From assembly GCA_963809925.1 (NCBI GenBank), contig CAWELH010000005.1, positions 310,001 to 374,000 of the forward strand: a stretch of 64,000 nucleotides of DNA. The letters run 5' to 3'. Shown here piece after piece: positions 43,221 to 52,435 of the stretch. The stretch is from DASQZK01 sp963809925. Lineage in GTDB: Bacteria > Bacteroidota > Bacteroidia > Bacteroidales > GCA-2748055. The notes under the pieces are model-generated. The model was not told the DNA's origin and searched no databases. It saw nothing but the letters and a program-made list of their open reading frames with translations. Position 1 is the stretch's first letter. Every line of letters begins with the position of its first letter. A program made the position numbers and the translations under genes.

Positions 43221-44276
43221 TTATTCCACCGCCTCTTCCCTGAACCGCATTCTCAAAATTACTGGCAGATGATCGCTCACGCCTCCGTTATACCTCATTC
43301 CTGTGTAGGTCCTGAAAGGCTTAAAACCGCCGTAACTTTCATCCGGTTCAAGGAGAAAATCCGGGGCATAGATTTCCGCCGAAGCGCTGTCGACCCTAAA
43401 AGGTGAAGCGAGACTGTAAAAATTACCCGAAATAAAAAAGTGATCGATGGTTTGCCACTGCCCCTGGTACCGGATAGTACCATCTACCTTTTCATGACTC
43501 ATTTTTAACCGCACAAGACCGGAACCTGAATCCAGGGTTCTTGCGGGTCCATCTACGCTCATAGAATGAATGCTGGCGCTTTCCGGCGTGTCATTGAAAT
43601 CGCCCATGCAAAGTATATACGCATTTTCGTGTTTTGCACAAACGGAGTCTGTGAGCCGGTGCAATGTCGCAGCCGCAGCTTTGCGAAGTGGTTCGGTATA
43701 CCCGGCTCCACCATATTTCGAAGGCCAGTGGTTAACAAAAATATGAAGACTGTCCTTACCATTCCTCAGTACTGCATACAAGATATCCCGGCTTGGATGT
43801 GGTTCGGAAAGATTCGTTACAGGCTGATACCATGAAGTATCGGTAAGTTCGAAAAAAGTTGGATCATAAAGCAGGGCCACATCGATGCCCCGTGGGTCAG
43901 GTGAGTCGTGGTGTACGATTTGGTACCCGAATCGCCCGAATGGCGAATTGGTAAAAAGGTCTCTGAGCACTTTTTCATTTTCAATTTCACAAACGGCAAT
44001 GATTGCCGGAGGCCGCTCTTCATCGACGGAGAGAATGGTTTTCCATACCGCCCTAATCTTCAGATAATAACGGTAATTGTTCCAGTTTCTGAGTCCGTCC
44101 GGAGTAAATTCTTCATCGACGGTTAGGGTATCATCATAGATATCAAACAGATTTTCCAGGTTCCAGGATAATATCGTAAAGCCTTTGGCTTCCGTACTTG
44201 TCGTATTTTTCTGACAAAGCAGACTACAGGCAGGAATGGCAACTGCCATAAAACAAAGGAAGGGGAGTTTTTTCAC
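43221..44276 (-). CDS. Endonuclease/exonuclease/phosphatase-family lipoprotein
   Basis: The 351-residue predicted lipoprotein starts MKKLPFLCFMAVAIPACSLL, with Cys17 in IPAC as the likely lipidation site. The EEP domain shows ILSWNLENLFDIYDD (Asn metal ligand), PAIIAVCEIENE (Glu ligand), HIFVNHWPSKYGG (His), LCMGDFNDTPES (catalytic Asp-x-Asn) and GGVSDHLPVILRM (Asp-His). All catalytic positions are present. The substrate could be nucleic acid, a phosphoester or a sphingolipid; secretion suggests extracellular DNA or phosphate scavenging, which is inference. It is transcribed alone. Confidence 0.85.
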   Translation of the reverse strand: MKKLPFLCFMAVAIPACSLLCQKNTTSTEAKGFTILSWNLENLFDIYDDTLTVDEEFTPDGLRNWNNYRYYLKIRAVWKTILSVDEERPPAIIAVCEIENEKVLRDLFTNSPFGRFGYQIVHHDSPDPRGIDVALLYDPTFFELTDTSWYQPVTNLSEPHPSRDILYAVLRNGKDSLHIFVNHWPSKYGGAGYTEPLRKAAAATLHRLTDSVCAKHENAYILCMGDFNDTPESASIHSMSVDGPARTLDSGSGLVRLKMSHEKVDGTIRYQGQWQTIDHFFISGNFYSLASPFRVDSASAEIYAPDFLLEPDESYGGFKPFRTYTGMRYNGGVSDHLPVILRMRFREEAVE

Positions 44277-44438
44277 AGGAAGAAGTTTTGGTTATACCTC
44301 TTAATGTGCAAAACCTTAAAAAATCGCAGAAGTATTGGACTTTTTTTAAAAGTACCAGGAATGGCAGGAGAGAGTGAAAAACCAAATTTCAAAATAACAT
44401 GAACAATGATGGATTGCGAAAGAATGACTCTGCCCCGG

Positions 44439-45887
44439 TTACTCTGTCATACCTTCTTCCCGTTCGTAGGCACCAATATCTGGTTTGCTGTCCTGAATAC
44501 GACTCATATTGTTCTTATCAAGAGGATATAATTCCCCGATAGATAGCTTGCCTGCATTTATTGCCGGCGACAGTGTATCCAGCTGAAAGTCGTATTCTTC
44601 CCATGAAACGAATCGTGGTCCCTCAGACGGGTTATTGATCAGATTAACAAAATGTGAAATGTCACCCAGGTTGAGTGAGTCGGGGTGGAATCGTGTAAGA
44701 CAGTTTTCAAATGTATAGTTCAAAACACTTTCCGGAGAGTAGCGGTCTACGTACAATTCACTCGACAAATTTCCCCAGATAATGCAGTTGCCGAAATATG
44801 CTTTTTCTATATCCCTGATCTCGACTTTCCTTCTGACAGAACCATTGACGGTATCATTGTAGAAATAATAATTTTTAAGATATACAGATGGAACCTGACG
44901 TACAGGATTATAGGACCATCGGTTGGCAATGGTGCAATGGTAGAATTCATAACTTCCTCCTATGGTTAGAGCAATTGCACTCTGTCCACAATTTGTAATC
45001 ACATTGTTCCATCCTTTTATGGTTGCCCCCTGAGCAAGTATACCTATTGAAGAGCAATGGCCGATAAAAGAGTTCGAAAGTGTCAGCGTTGGATTTGTAT
45101 TTATAAAGGTGTCCACAATAATACCGAAATTTCCGCAGCGAATATCCACGTTATTCAATATGTTGTCATGGCTGCCTGCATACAGATAGATACCGCCCCA
45201 TTGCCCAGGTATGTCCCTGTACATATATTCAAGCCTGTCACCTGCGAAGGTTACCGGCATGTCTGTTTGGCCTGCTGCATTTATTGAGCCGAGTACGTAT
45301 AATACAGCATTTTTATGAAAATACACCCTTACACCTGGATCCAGGTCCAGTACTTGTCCTGTATCCACAACAGCATAATCAATAACGAGATAAGGTTTGT
45401 CGTTGATCCATGTCTGGGATTCAATCAACCCACCCCGGATAATATGCACATCCTGTCCCCAGGCCATCAAATCGATGTCCTGGATCTTGCCGTTAGTCTC
45501 AGTAACCACAGAATCCTGTTGAAGGAGAAGACCATCCGAATTATTCGGATCCAAAGTAGCCTCAACAAAAACATAAATGCTGTCTTTTGGAGGGATCTCA
45601 ATATTTCTGAAGTCGGTTCCGGATGAGCCGTCAACATTAATCCGGTACACCGACGACTGCCCCTTTCCCAGATAGATGTGCGAAATATTGATGTAATCAT
45701 TAAATGTGTTATGAATGGTGAAGCTTTTTGTCACTGTGCCCAGGGTGGTAAATACCGTATCAAAATAAAGTGTATCCATGGAAAAACGAATCCCCGCATT
45801 ATGTTCGGTGACAAACTTTTCTTTATCACAGGAAATCACTGCAATGATCATCAGCAGAGAAAGGACCAGGTTCCTTAGAAGTTGCAT
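44439..45887 (-). CDS. Predicted beta-helix lipoprotein
   Basis: The 482-residue protein has the signal MQLLRNLVLSLLMIIAVISC with lipobox Cys20. Residues about 30-120 form a beta-sandwich-like module (MDTLYFDTVFTTLGTVTKSF and KDSIYVFVEATLDP). The rest has the rhythm of a right-handed parallel beta-helix: DPGVRVYFHKNAVLYVLGSI, GQWGGIYLYAGSHDNILNNV, IRCGNFGIIVD, SSIGILAQGATIKGWNNVI, CGQSAIALTIGGSYEFYHCT. It ends in PDIGAYERE, a motif frequent at the end of such proteins. It probably sits on the cell surface and binds or degrades polysaccharide; no catalytic residues can be assigned. Confidence 0.75.
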   Translation of the reverse strand: MQLLRNLVLSLLMIIAVISCDKEKFVTEHNAGIRFSMDTLYFDTVFTTLGTVTKSFTIHNTFNDYINISHIYLGKGQSSVYRINVDGSSGTDFRNIEIPPKDSIYVFVEATLDPNNSDGLLLQQDSVVTETNGKIQDIDLMAWGQDVHIIRGGLIESQTWINDKPYLVIDYAVVDTGQVLDLDPGVRVYFHKNAVLYVLGSINAAGQTDMPVTFAGDRLEYMYRDIPGQWGGIYLYAGSHDNILNNVDIRCGNFGIIVDTFINTNPTLTLSNSFIGHCSSIGILAQGATIKGWNNVITNCGQSAIALTIGGSYEFYHCTIANRWSYNPVRQVPSVYLKNYYFYNDTVNGSVRRKVEIRDIEKAYFGNCIIWGNLSSELYVDRYSPESVLNYTFENCLTRFHPDSLNLGDISHFVNLINNPSEGPRFVSWEEYDFQLDTLSPAINAGKLSIGELYPLDKNNMSRIQDSKPDIGAYEREEGMTE

Positions 45888-45977
45888 AGTTCGTTATGAA
45901 TTGGCAAAAGTAAACATCCGAACCGGAATTCAGGGTGTATCACTAACGTTTTTTTTCATGGTTAATTGTCAAATCCA

Positions 45978-46134
45978 TCCAAAAACTCAGGTTGCAAGAT
46001 ATGCTGTAACTACTATTGACACGTGTGGAAATGAATCAAAGAAAAGCCCTTATCACCAAACTATCCATCTTGGAGCTTCCATAGGCGCACAACCAAACAA
46101 AATCAGACTTCAGTCCTCTCCGCTCCAATACTGA
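45978..46134 (+). pseudogene. Fragment of a Bacteroidota surface protein (fibronectin-III-like domain)
   Basis: An open frame ends with KTQVARYAVTTIDTCGNESK then SPYHQTIHLGASIGAQPNKI. This closely resembles the end of FN3-like repeats in gliding-motility/T9SS surface proteins (Y-x-V-x-x-x-D-x-C-G-N-E-S...H-x-T-I-H-L). Upstream sequence antisense to the beta-helix lipoprotein start has no such similarity and no start codon fits, so only a short 3' remnant of a larger gene remains. The identity rests on a short motif. Confidence 0.45.
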
Positions 46135-46177
46135 ACATGGCCTGCTTCATCCTATTTTGGTAATTAATGAGTAAAAC

Positions 46178-46222
46178 TCCCCCCTCATCACTCCATCACT
46201 CACTTCATCCCTTACTCACCAA
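46178..46222 (-). repeat. GTGATGGA-type repeat, inverted relative to 43080
   Basis: The plus strand reads CCCCCCTCATCACTCCATCA then CTCACTTCATCCCTTACTCACC, the complement of the GTGATGGA run at 43080-43124. It lies in the gap following the FN3-like fragment. Confidence 0.6.
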
Positions 46223-46315
46223 ATAATTCCGTGCCACTATCCGGAAGGTTATTCATTGTCCGGAAATCGACAGAGACTTAATATATTTTATATTTTTACG
46301 TCAAAATAAGCTGTC

Positions 46316-47950
46316 ATGCATAAAATTAAATGGTTTTTCTTCCTCCCATTTCTAATCCTCTTAAGTTGTAACAGCGTGAAAAATGTTGATCTAATTGTTT
46401 CAGGTGGTAAGGTATACAGCGTTGACAGTACCTTCGGTGTTTACCAGAGTTTTGCCGTCGATAAAGGACGGATCGTGGCTGTGGGCACTTCAAAAAATAT
46501 TGAAAGCAAGTATACTTCAGCCCAGCATCTTGATTTGTCCGGCAAATTCATTTACCCGGGATTTATTGATGCCCATTGTCACTTTTACTTTTACGGACTT
46601 AGCCTCCAGGAAGCTGATCTTACCGGAACTGTATCATTCGATGATGTTTTGGAACGCATAAACCTTCAGGCGCAAAATCATCCATCCGGATGGGTGGTTG
46701 GGCGAGGCTGGGATCAGAACGACTGGGACGTTAAATCTTTTCCTGACCGGGAAAAACTTGATGAATTATTTCCTGACAGGCCGGTAGTACTATTCAGAAT
46801 CGACGGGCATGCAGCCCTGGCCAATTGGAAAGCCCTGGAACTTTCCGGTATTGACATACACAGCGAAGTTTCAGGTGGTGAATTTAAAAGGGAAAAAGAA
46901 AGGCTGACGGGGATCCTTGTTGACAATGCTGTAGGTTTTATTACCAGAAAGATGCCTGAACCCTCCGGTGAACAGGTAGCCAGAGCTTTGCTGGACGCCC
47001 AGAAAAACTGTTTCGGCGTTGGGCTTACATCCCTGCATGACGCTGGACTGGATGCCGGAATCATAAATAAAATGGATGAACTTGGGAAAAAAGACAGTCT
47101 CAAAATCAGGATCTATGCCATGCTGAATCCCAGCCAGGAAAATTTTAACGCCTACATGTATAAAGGTAAATACAAGACGGATCGTCTGCATGTTGCTTCC
47201 ATTAAACTTTTTGCCGACGGTGCTCTCGGTTCCCGTGGCGCAAGACTCATCAAAGCCTACAGCGATGATCCTGAAAATAAAGGTCTCTTTGTTTCTCCTC
47301 CCTCCTTTCTTAGGGAGATGGCCCGCCTGGCTGATTCATGCGGATACCAGGTGAATACTCACTGCATCGGAGACGCCGCCAATGATACCGTACTGCAAAT
47401 CTATGGTGAGATCCTGAAAACGAAGAATGATAAAAGATGGCGCATCGAGCACGCACAGGTGTTGGCACCACGGGATTTTGACTTATTCGGAAAATACTCT
47501 GTGGTGCCTTCTGTACAGCCCACACATGCGACCTCTGATATGTACTGGGCCAGGGAACGTCTCGGAGACCGTGTCCTGGATGCCTATGCCTACAAAAGAC
47601 TTCTTCAGCAACTAGGCTGGCTGGCAGATGGCAGTGATTTCCCGGTTGAAAACATTAACCCCATTTTCGGCTTTTATGCAGCTTTCACCAGACAGGACCA
47701 ACAGGGTTATCCTGAAGGTGGCTTCCAGACTAAAGATGCCCTAACGCGTGAGGAAGCACTTAAAGCCATGACCATCTGGGCTGCAAAAGCTGCCTTCGAA
47801 GAAAATGAGAAGGGCAGCATCGAGCCAGGGAAAATGGCTGATTTCGTGGTTCTCGACAGGGATATCATGAGGGTCGTACCCCTCGATGTTGTCAGGGCTA
47901 GAGTCATATTTACTTATGTTAATGGTGAAGCAGTATATATTGGACAGTGA
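46316..47950 (+). CDS. Amidohydrolase family lipoprotein (YtcJ-type metal-dependent hydrolase)
   Basis: The 544-residue predicted lipoprotein starts MHKIKWFFFLPFLILLSCNS, with Cys18. It shows the amidohydrolase-3 pattern: FIYPGFIDAHCHFYFYG (HxH metal ligands), GRGWDQNDW, IKLFADGALGSRGARLIKAY, QVNTHCIGDAAND, WRIEHAQVL and LADGSDFPVENINPIFGFYAA (final Asp). It ends with the family's IEPGKMADFVVLDRDIM beta-sandwich. It likely hydrolyses an N-acyl or cyclic amide outside the cytoplasm; the substrate is unknown. The GNAT gene follows after 9 bases. Confidence 0.88.
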   Translation: MHKIKWFFFLPFLILLSCNSVKNVDLIVSGGKVYSVDSTFGVYQSFAVDKGRIVAVGTSKNIESKYTSAQHLDLSGKFIYPGFIDAHCHFYFYGLSLQEADLTGTVSFDDVLERINLQAQNHPSGWVVGRGWDQNDWDVKSFPDREKLDELFPDRPVVLFRIDGHAALANWKALELSGIDIHSEVSGGEFKREKERLTGILVDNAVGFITRKMPEPSGEQVARALLDAQKNCFGVGLTSLHDAGLDAGIINKMDELGKKDSLKIRIYAMLNPSQENFNAYMYKGKYKTDRLHVASIKLFADGALGSRGARLIKAYSDDPENKGLFVSPPSFLREMARLADSCGYQVNTHCIGDAANDTVLQIYGEILKTKNDKRWRIEHAQVLAPRDFDLFGKYSVVPSVQPTHATSDMYWARERLGDRVLDAYAYKRLLQQLGWLADGSDFPVENINPIFGFYAAFTRQDQQGYPEGGFQTKDALTREEALKAMTIWAAKAAFEENEKGSIEPGKMADFVVLDRDIMRVVPLDVVRARVIFTYVNGEAVYIGQ

Positions 47951-47959
47951 TAGGGTACT

Positions 47960-48460
47960 ATGATCTATAAGGCTACAGAAAACGATTTTATCGAAGTCAT
48001 GCATATTTATTATGCGTGTGTTTATACTATGAATCAAAATGGATTGTATAACTGGAACACCGCTTATCCGGCATACACCGATGTACACTCCGACATCCTT
48101 AAGGGCGATATATATATACTCAGGGAAAATCATGTGTGCCTGGGTGTGGTATGTTTGAATGAAGACCAGCCGGAGGAATATCTGGGCCTTACCTGGGAAT
48201 ATGAAAGCCCTTTCCTCGTCGTTCACAGGCTCGCTGTCCATCCGGCATTCAGGAACCGGAAAATCGGAGAAAAGTTAATGACATTTGCAGCGGATATGGC
48301 AGGAGAAAAGGGCTACCGTTCAATACGACTGGATGCGATTACCGTGAATCCGCCTGCCATGAAGCTTTATGAGAAAGCAGGGTATGAACACAGGGGTATC
48401 ATACATTTCCCCTACCAGAAGCATACATTTATGTGCATGGAACTAAAAACCAACCGCTGA
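47960..48460 (+). CDS. GNAT-family N-acetyltransferase
   Basis: The 166-residue protein has the GNAT fold. The acetyl-CoA loop region is VVHRLAVHPAFRNRKIGEKLMTFA (R/Q-x-x-G-x-G/A-type motif A, here RNRKIG), followed by MAGEKGYRSIRLDAI and NPPAMKLYEKAGYEHRGII (motif B with the Tyr acid). Acceptor unknown. It lies 9 bases after the amidohydrolase gene, likely in one transcript. Confidence 0.88.
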   Translation: MIYKATENDFIEVMHIYYACVYTMNQNGLYNWNTAYPAYTDVHSDILKGDIYILRENHVCLGVVCLNEDQPEEYLGLTWEYESPFLVVHRLAVHPAFRNRKIGEKLMTFAADMAGEKGYRSIRLDAITVNPPAMKLYEKAGYEHRGIIHFPYQKHTFMCMELKTNR

Positions 48461-48673
48461 TTAGAAATAGAATGCCAGACCGGTGAAAATTACAGCGAAG
48501 TTCGTTAGAGGGAACGACACAATCAGTCTGCCGTCAAGTCCCAGATTATTGATGATATGCCCTCCCGTGATTAGTGACAATTGGAAATGCCGTGATTGTT
48601 TAAGAGACCATTCAAGGTCAGCATGATCGTAAATAAGACTTCCAATGGCTGGATGAAGGCAACCGGTATTGCA
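48461..48673 (-). pseudogene. Possible 3' fragment of an outer-membrane beta-barrel gene
   Basis: On the minus strand a frame without start reads HPAIGSLIYDHADLEWSLKQ, SRHFQLSLITGGHIINNLG, LDGRLIVSFPLTNFAVIFTG and LAFYF, then stops at 48461-48463. Alternating polar/apolar strands and a terminal Phe suggest the last strands of a small outer-membrane barrel. It has no start and is cut by the tolC terminator region upstream. It could be chance, hence the low confidence. Confidence 0.3.
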
Positions 48674-48706
48674 AAAAAAGACTGCCCTGAAGGACAGTCT
48701 TTCCCA
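48674..48706 (-). terminator. Rho-independent terminator of the export operon
   Basis: On the minus strand AAGACTGTCC pairs with the GGGCAGTCTT segment around a short TTCA loop (one mismatch) and runs into TTTTTTTGC. It lies 25 bases beyond the tolC-family stop. Confidence 0.85.
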
Positions 48707-48728
48707 AATAAAATAACAATGTAAAAGA

Positions 48729-50093
48729 CTACAATTTTATCTGATTCCCCTGGTAAAAATCGAGGATCTTCATCCTGAAAATATACTGATATTTTGCCTG
48801 TGCCAGATCCGACTGCGCCTTGGAAAGATTATTCTTCGCCACATTAAAATCCACTGAGTTGACCAGTCCAACTTCAAATTTCTGCGTCGTGTACTTAAAA
48901 GCCTCCTCATTGGACCTTACAGCTTCTTTCGCGGAATTATACTGTTCAAGCGCACCCAAAGCATTTGCACGGGCTTGCTGGATGCTTTTGTACAGAACCT
49001 GTTTGTCCTGTTCCAGCGCCAGGATATAATCATTCAGCTGAACCCGGGATTTGCTGATATTGGTCTGTGTATTGAAACGGTTGAATATGGGAATGCTCAG
49101 ACCGATGGTCATTTCTGCATACCGGTTATCTGCAACCTGGTTGCCAAGGGAATAGGCAAGCGTCGGATGCTCCCTGTCCGGATCCAGCGGATTGATGGCA
49201 TTCATAAGATAACGTGAGTAATACAATCCGCGCATGTAAATCTGTGGAACCCGCTCACCCTGATTATAGGCTACGCGTTTTTCCTGTGCATTCACACGAT
49301 ACTGGCCGCTCTTAATCTCCGGCATGATATTTACAGCCACATTATAGATGTCATTTACCTCGGGCGGGTAACCGACAGCACTAACATCCATTTCGGCTGC
49401 GTATACCACAAAGTTTCCGACGGAATCAAGATCGAGCAACTGTACCAGATCGAGCACACTGTTTTGATATTTTGTTTGAGCTTCAACCAGGTTAAGTTTT
49501 TCTGTTGCCGCTTGTGCTTGAATTTCAAGAAGATCACCTTTCGCCATGTTCCCTACTTCGACCATTTTCTGGTTCTTTTCAACCTGAAGAAGCGTGACAT
49601 CAAATTTTTGCTGTGCCACATCGATGAGTTCCTTATCGAGAAGGATCTGAAGGTAATAACCGACAAGGTTAAGGGTGATATTATTTTTAAGACTTTGCTG
49701 ATCCTCCAGAGTACTCAGCAAAAGAAATTTATTCGCCTGAATATTATTGTAATTCTGCAAACCGTTAAATAGTGTCAGATCTGCCTGAATGCCCAGCGAA
49801 CCCTGTTGTTTCTTATTGTTCTCCCATTTGTATTCCTCCAGGTTCAGTGAGCGGCCGGAACTCAGCTGATGCTCAACACCCGCGCCCACCCCGGGTAACA
49901 GATTATACCTGGCCTGGTAATAATCTTTTCGTATCAGGGATGTTGTCAGTTCCGAGCGCTTTATCGCCAGGTTGTTTTCATAAGCATACTGGATACAGCG
50001 TTCCAGTGTCCATATGTCATCATTGCTGTTCTGTGTCATGGCCGGACTACCAAGGGTTGCAGCCAGAAGTAGTAAACTAAAAAATCTTCTCAT
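48729..50093 (-). CDS. TolC-family outer-membrane efflux protein
   Basis: The 454-residue protein has a signal peptide (MRRFFSLLLLAATLGSPAMT). The duplicated TolC helical/strand pattern includes WTLERCIQYAYENNLAIKRS, GVGAGVEHQLSSGRSLNLEE, NLVEAQTKYQNSVLDLVQLL and a second half with FKYTTQKFEVGLVNSVDFNV and NNLSKAQSDLAQAKYQYIF. It forms the outer-membrane exit duct for the ATPase/adaptor system encoded upstream. It is the last gene of the operon, 2 bases after the small unknown gene, and is followed by a terminator. Confidence 0.92.
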   Translation of the reverse strand: MRRFFSLLLLAATLGSPAMTQNSNDDIWTLERCIQYAYENNLAIKRSELTTSLIRKDYYQARYNLLPGVGAGVEHQLSSGRSLNLEEYKWENNKKQQGSLGIQADLTLFNGLQNYNNIQANKFLLLSTLEDQQSLKNNITLNLVGYYLQILLDKELIDVAQQKFDVTLLQVEKNQKMVEVGNMAKGDLLEIQAQAATEKLNLVEAQTKYQNSVLDLVQLLDLDSVGNFVVYAAEMDVSAVGYPPEVNDIYNVAVNIMPEIKSGQYRVNAQEKRVAYNQGERVPQIYMRGLYYSRYLMNAINPLDPDREHPTLAYSLGNQVADNRYAEMTIGLSIPIFNRFNTQTNISKSRVQLNDYILALEQDKQVLYKSIQQARANALGALEQYNSAKEAVRSNEEAFKYTTQKFEVGLVNSVDFNVAKNNLSKAQSDLAQAKYQYIFRMKILDFYQGNQIKL

Positions 50094-50095
50094 TA

Positions 50096-50392
50096 TTACG
50101 CTCTTTTTCTTTTTCTGTATAAAACCTGAATATAGTCAGCTTTTTCAGAGGGGTTAAAAATCTGGATAAGTTCCCAGTTTTTGTCATAGCTCTCAATTGC
50201 TTCCTTCAACCGGTAGATCCGGGCCAAAGACCTTGAGAGGTTGTCGTTGAATACAGATGAATCGTTCAGGTCATCCCAGGGGAATGAAACTACCCTGAAA
50301 TTGTATTGTATTTCTTTACCGCCAATCCTTAAAATAATTTCGGCGTTGTCATTGTCCTGGAGTCCTGGAACGGGAATGCTGAGATCCTTCAT
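50096..50392 (-). CDS. Small unknown protein in export operon
   Basis: The 98-residue soluble protein (MKDLSIPVPGLQDNDNAEII...) is predicted beta-strand-rich at first (AEIILRIGGKEIQYNFRVV) and helical in the middle (SRSLARIYRLKEAIESYDKN). It ends in KADYIQVLYRKRKRA, a very basic tail. An in-frame ATG at 50425 would add 11 residues. It belongs to no family I recognise. It lies exactly where an FtsX/MacB-type permease gene would be expected, between the ATPase gene (64 bases upstream) and tolC (2 bases downstream). No membrane span is present, so it cannot be the permease. Confidence 0.7.
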   Translation of the reverse strand: MKDLSIPVPGLQDNDNAEIILRIGGKEIQYNFRVVSFPWDDLNDSSVFNDNLSRSLARIYRLKEAIESYDKNWELIQIFNPSEKADYIQVLYRKRKRA

Positions 50393-50456
50393 AACATGAT
50401 GATTTAGTTGAATATATAAATCCAAATGTCAAAAATCAGCGTCCTAAACCGAAGAA

Positions 50457-51140
50457 CTATACGATCTGCTTAATATTCTCGGTTACGATATGGCCGTCAA
50501 ATAACTGGATGATCCGGTGAGCTTTATCCGCATCGGTGGGAGAATGAGTTACCATAACTACAGTAGTACCTTCCTGGTTGAGTTCAGATAATAGGTTCAT
50601 CACCTCTTCGCCGTTTGCCGAATCAAGATTACCTGTAGGTTCATCCGCAAGGATCAACTGGGGTTTTGAAACCACGGCCCTGGCAATGGCAACCCTCTGC
50701 TGTTGTCCGCCTGATAATTGCTGAGGAAAATGTTTTTTACGGTGAGATATTTTCATCCTGTCAAGAACGGCTTCTACCCTTTTTTTCCTTTCGGAAACGG
50801 AAACACGCTGATAAAGCAGGGGAAGCTCAACATTCTCAAATACGTTCAACTCATCGATAAGGTTAAAACTCTGGAAAACAAATCCGATATTTGATTTGCG
50901 GAGGTTTGTCCTGTTTCTTTCTGAAAAATTCGAAACTTCCTTATCGAGGAAGTAAAATTTACCGCCGGAAGGGTTGTCAAGTAAACCGATAATATTCAAA
51001 AGTGTCGACTTACCGCAACCGGATGGGCCCATGATTGCAACAAACTCTCCGCTGGTAATTTCCATATTCACTTTGTTAAGTGCCGTGGTTTCCACCTCAT
51101 CGGTCCGGAAAACCTTAGTTAATTCAACTGTTTTGAGCAT
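50457..51140 (-). CDS. ABC transporter ATP-binding protein (MacB/LolD type)
   Basis: The 227-residue ATPase has Walker A GPSGCGKST, Q-loop region FVFQSFNLIDELNVFENVEL, signature LSGGQQQRVAIARAVVSKPQ, Walker B LILADEPTGNLDS and the H-loop MVTHSPTDA. This matches the LolD/MacB/FtsE class that energises mechanotransmission-type exporters working with an FtsX-like permease. The permease itself is not encoded in this operon. It lies 26 bases after the adaptor gene. Confidence 0.93.
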   Translation of the reverse strand: MLKTVELTKVFRTDEVETTALNKVNMEITSGEFVAIMGPSGCGKSTLLNIIGLLDNPSGGKFYFLDKEVSNFSERNRTNLRKSNIGFVFQSFNLIDELNVFENVELPLLYQRVSVSERKKRVEAVLDRMKISHRKKHFPQQLSGGQQQRVAIARAVVSKPQLILADEPTGNLDSANGEEVMNLLSELNQEGTTVVMVTHSPTDADKAHRIIQLFDGHIVTENIKQIV

Positions 51141-51166
51141 AAGGCTATAGTATTGATTTGTAATGA

Positions 51167-52435
51167 TTAGTCTTTATTTTTAAGGATCAGTTTATCAACG
51201 TTTCCAAAGCTTTCGTAGCTGGACACTATGACTTTCTCTCCCTCTGTCAGTCCGTCAAGTACTTCATAATAACGCGGGTTCTGACGCCCGATGGTAATTG
51301 GCCTGCGAACAGCATAATCTCCGGCAGGATCGACAACATAAACCCACTGTCCACCGGTACTCTGATAAAAGCCACCCTTCGTAAGCAGAAGAGCTGTTTG
51401 TGATTCGCCAAGCTCAAGCTTGATCCGGGAAGTCTGACCGATCCTGATCTGAGGTGGCACATCACCAGTGAAAACCATATCGACTGCAAAACGACCGTTC
51501 TGAACTTCGGGATACAGCTTGTTGATCTTTGCCGCATATTTCGCCCCGGCAAAATCACATTCACCATAAAGTCCCCGCTCTACCCGTGCAACGTAATGCT
51601 CATCAATCTCCACCCTCAGCTTATAAGAATCGAGAACGTTGATGGTCCCGACCCTCGTCCCATAATTGATCACCTCACCGATCTCCGGGTTCAATGTTGC
51701 CAGCTCGCCGGCCACCGGAGCCTTAATATTCAGGTTGTCCAAACGTTTCTTTGCCAGTTTGAGGTTATCGCTCATATTTCTGACTGACTCCTCGAGGGTG
51801 GCTACCTGGACACTCCTGTAGATGGAATCCGTGATATGATTTTCGCGCTGAAGGGCAAGCAGCTTCCTGGTGGTGGTATAATCCTCCTCTGATTTCAGGA
51901 ATTCTTCATCTGAAATATGCTCACTCTCATGCAGTATCCTATTCTTTTCGTAGGCTCTTTTCATCTGCGTAGCCTGGTTGTTCAGCTTAAGCATTTCGAT
52001 GTTCGAGCTCAGTAACTGCTGCTGCATGAAATTCCTTGCATTTCGCAGTTCATTTATGGTTCTCAATACCTGTGCTTCTGTATTTGATATCTCCAGGATG
52101 AGGTTATTATTTGAGAGCTTTATGATCACATCACCCTTCTTGAGCATGCTGCCCTCCTCACGGAGTAATTCTTCCACTCTGCCCCCTTCAACAGCATCAA
52201 GGTAAATGGTACGTATGGGCTGAACAGTTCCCTGGACGGCAATGTAGTCCTGGAATACATCCTGAAGCACGGGTTCAACTGTTATCTTTTCCGAGTCTAC
52301 ATTTAGCTTCGAACTTTTATCCCCGAATACGAGGTTGTAAAACAATAACATGATGATGACGACGCCAGCTGAGATCCAAATTGCTTTTTTTGTAATTCCT
52401 TTCTTTTTTTCGAGGATTCTGTCCATTCCGTCCAT
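51167..52435 (-). CDS. Periplasmic adaptor (HlyD/MacA-type membrane fusion protein)
   Basis: The 422-residue protein has one N-terminal membrane span (about 17-37: KAIWISAGVVIIMLLFYNLV). A lipoyl half-motif follows (VQPIRTIYLDAVEGGRVEEL and MLKKGDVIIKLSNNNL), then a long alpha-helical hairpin (about 115-235) and the second lipoyl half (NIKAPVAGELATLNPEIGEV). Beta-barrel and membrane-proximal domains run to the end. It links an inner-membrane ABC exporter to TolC. It is the first gene of the operon and is divergent from the sigma-54 activator gene. Confidence 0.92.
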   Translation of the reverse strand: MDGMDRILEKKKGITKKAIWISAGVVIIMLLFYNLVFGDKSSKLNVDSEKITVEPVLQDVFQDYIAVQGTVQPIRTIYLDAVEGGRVEELLREEGSMLKKGDVIIKLSNNNLILEISNTEAQVLRTINELRNARNFMQQQLLSSNIEMLKLNNQATQMKRAYEKNRILHESEHISDEEFLKSEEDYTTTRKLLALQRENHITDSIYRSVQVATLEESVRNMSDNLKLAKKRLDNLNIKAPVAGELATLNPEIGEVINYGTRVGTINVLDSYKLRVEIDEHYVARVERGLYGECDFAGAKYAAKINKLYPEVQNGRFAVDMVFTGDVPPQIRIGQTSRIKLELGESQTALLLTKGGFYQSTGGQWVYVVDPAGDYAVRRPITIGRQNPRYYEVLDGLTEGEKVIVSSYESFGNVDKLILKNKD

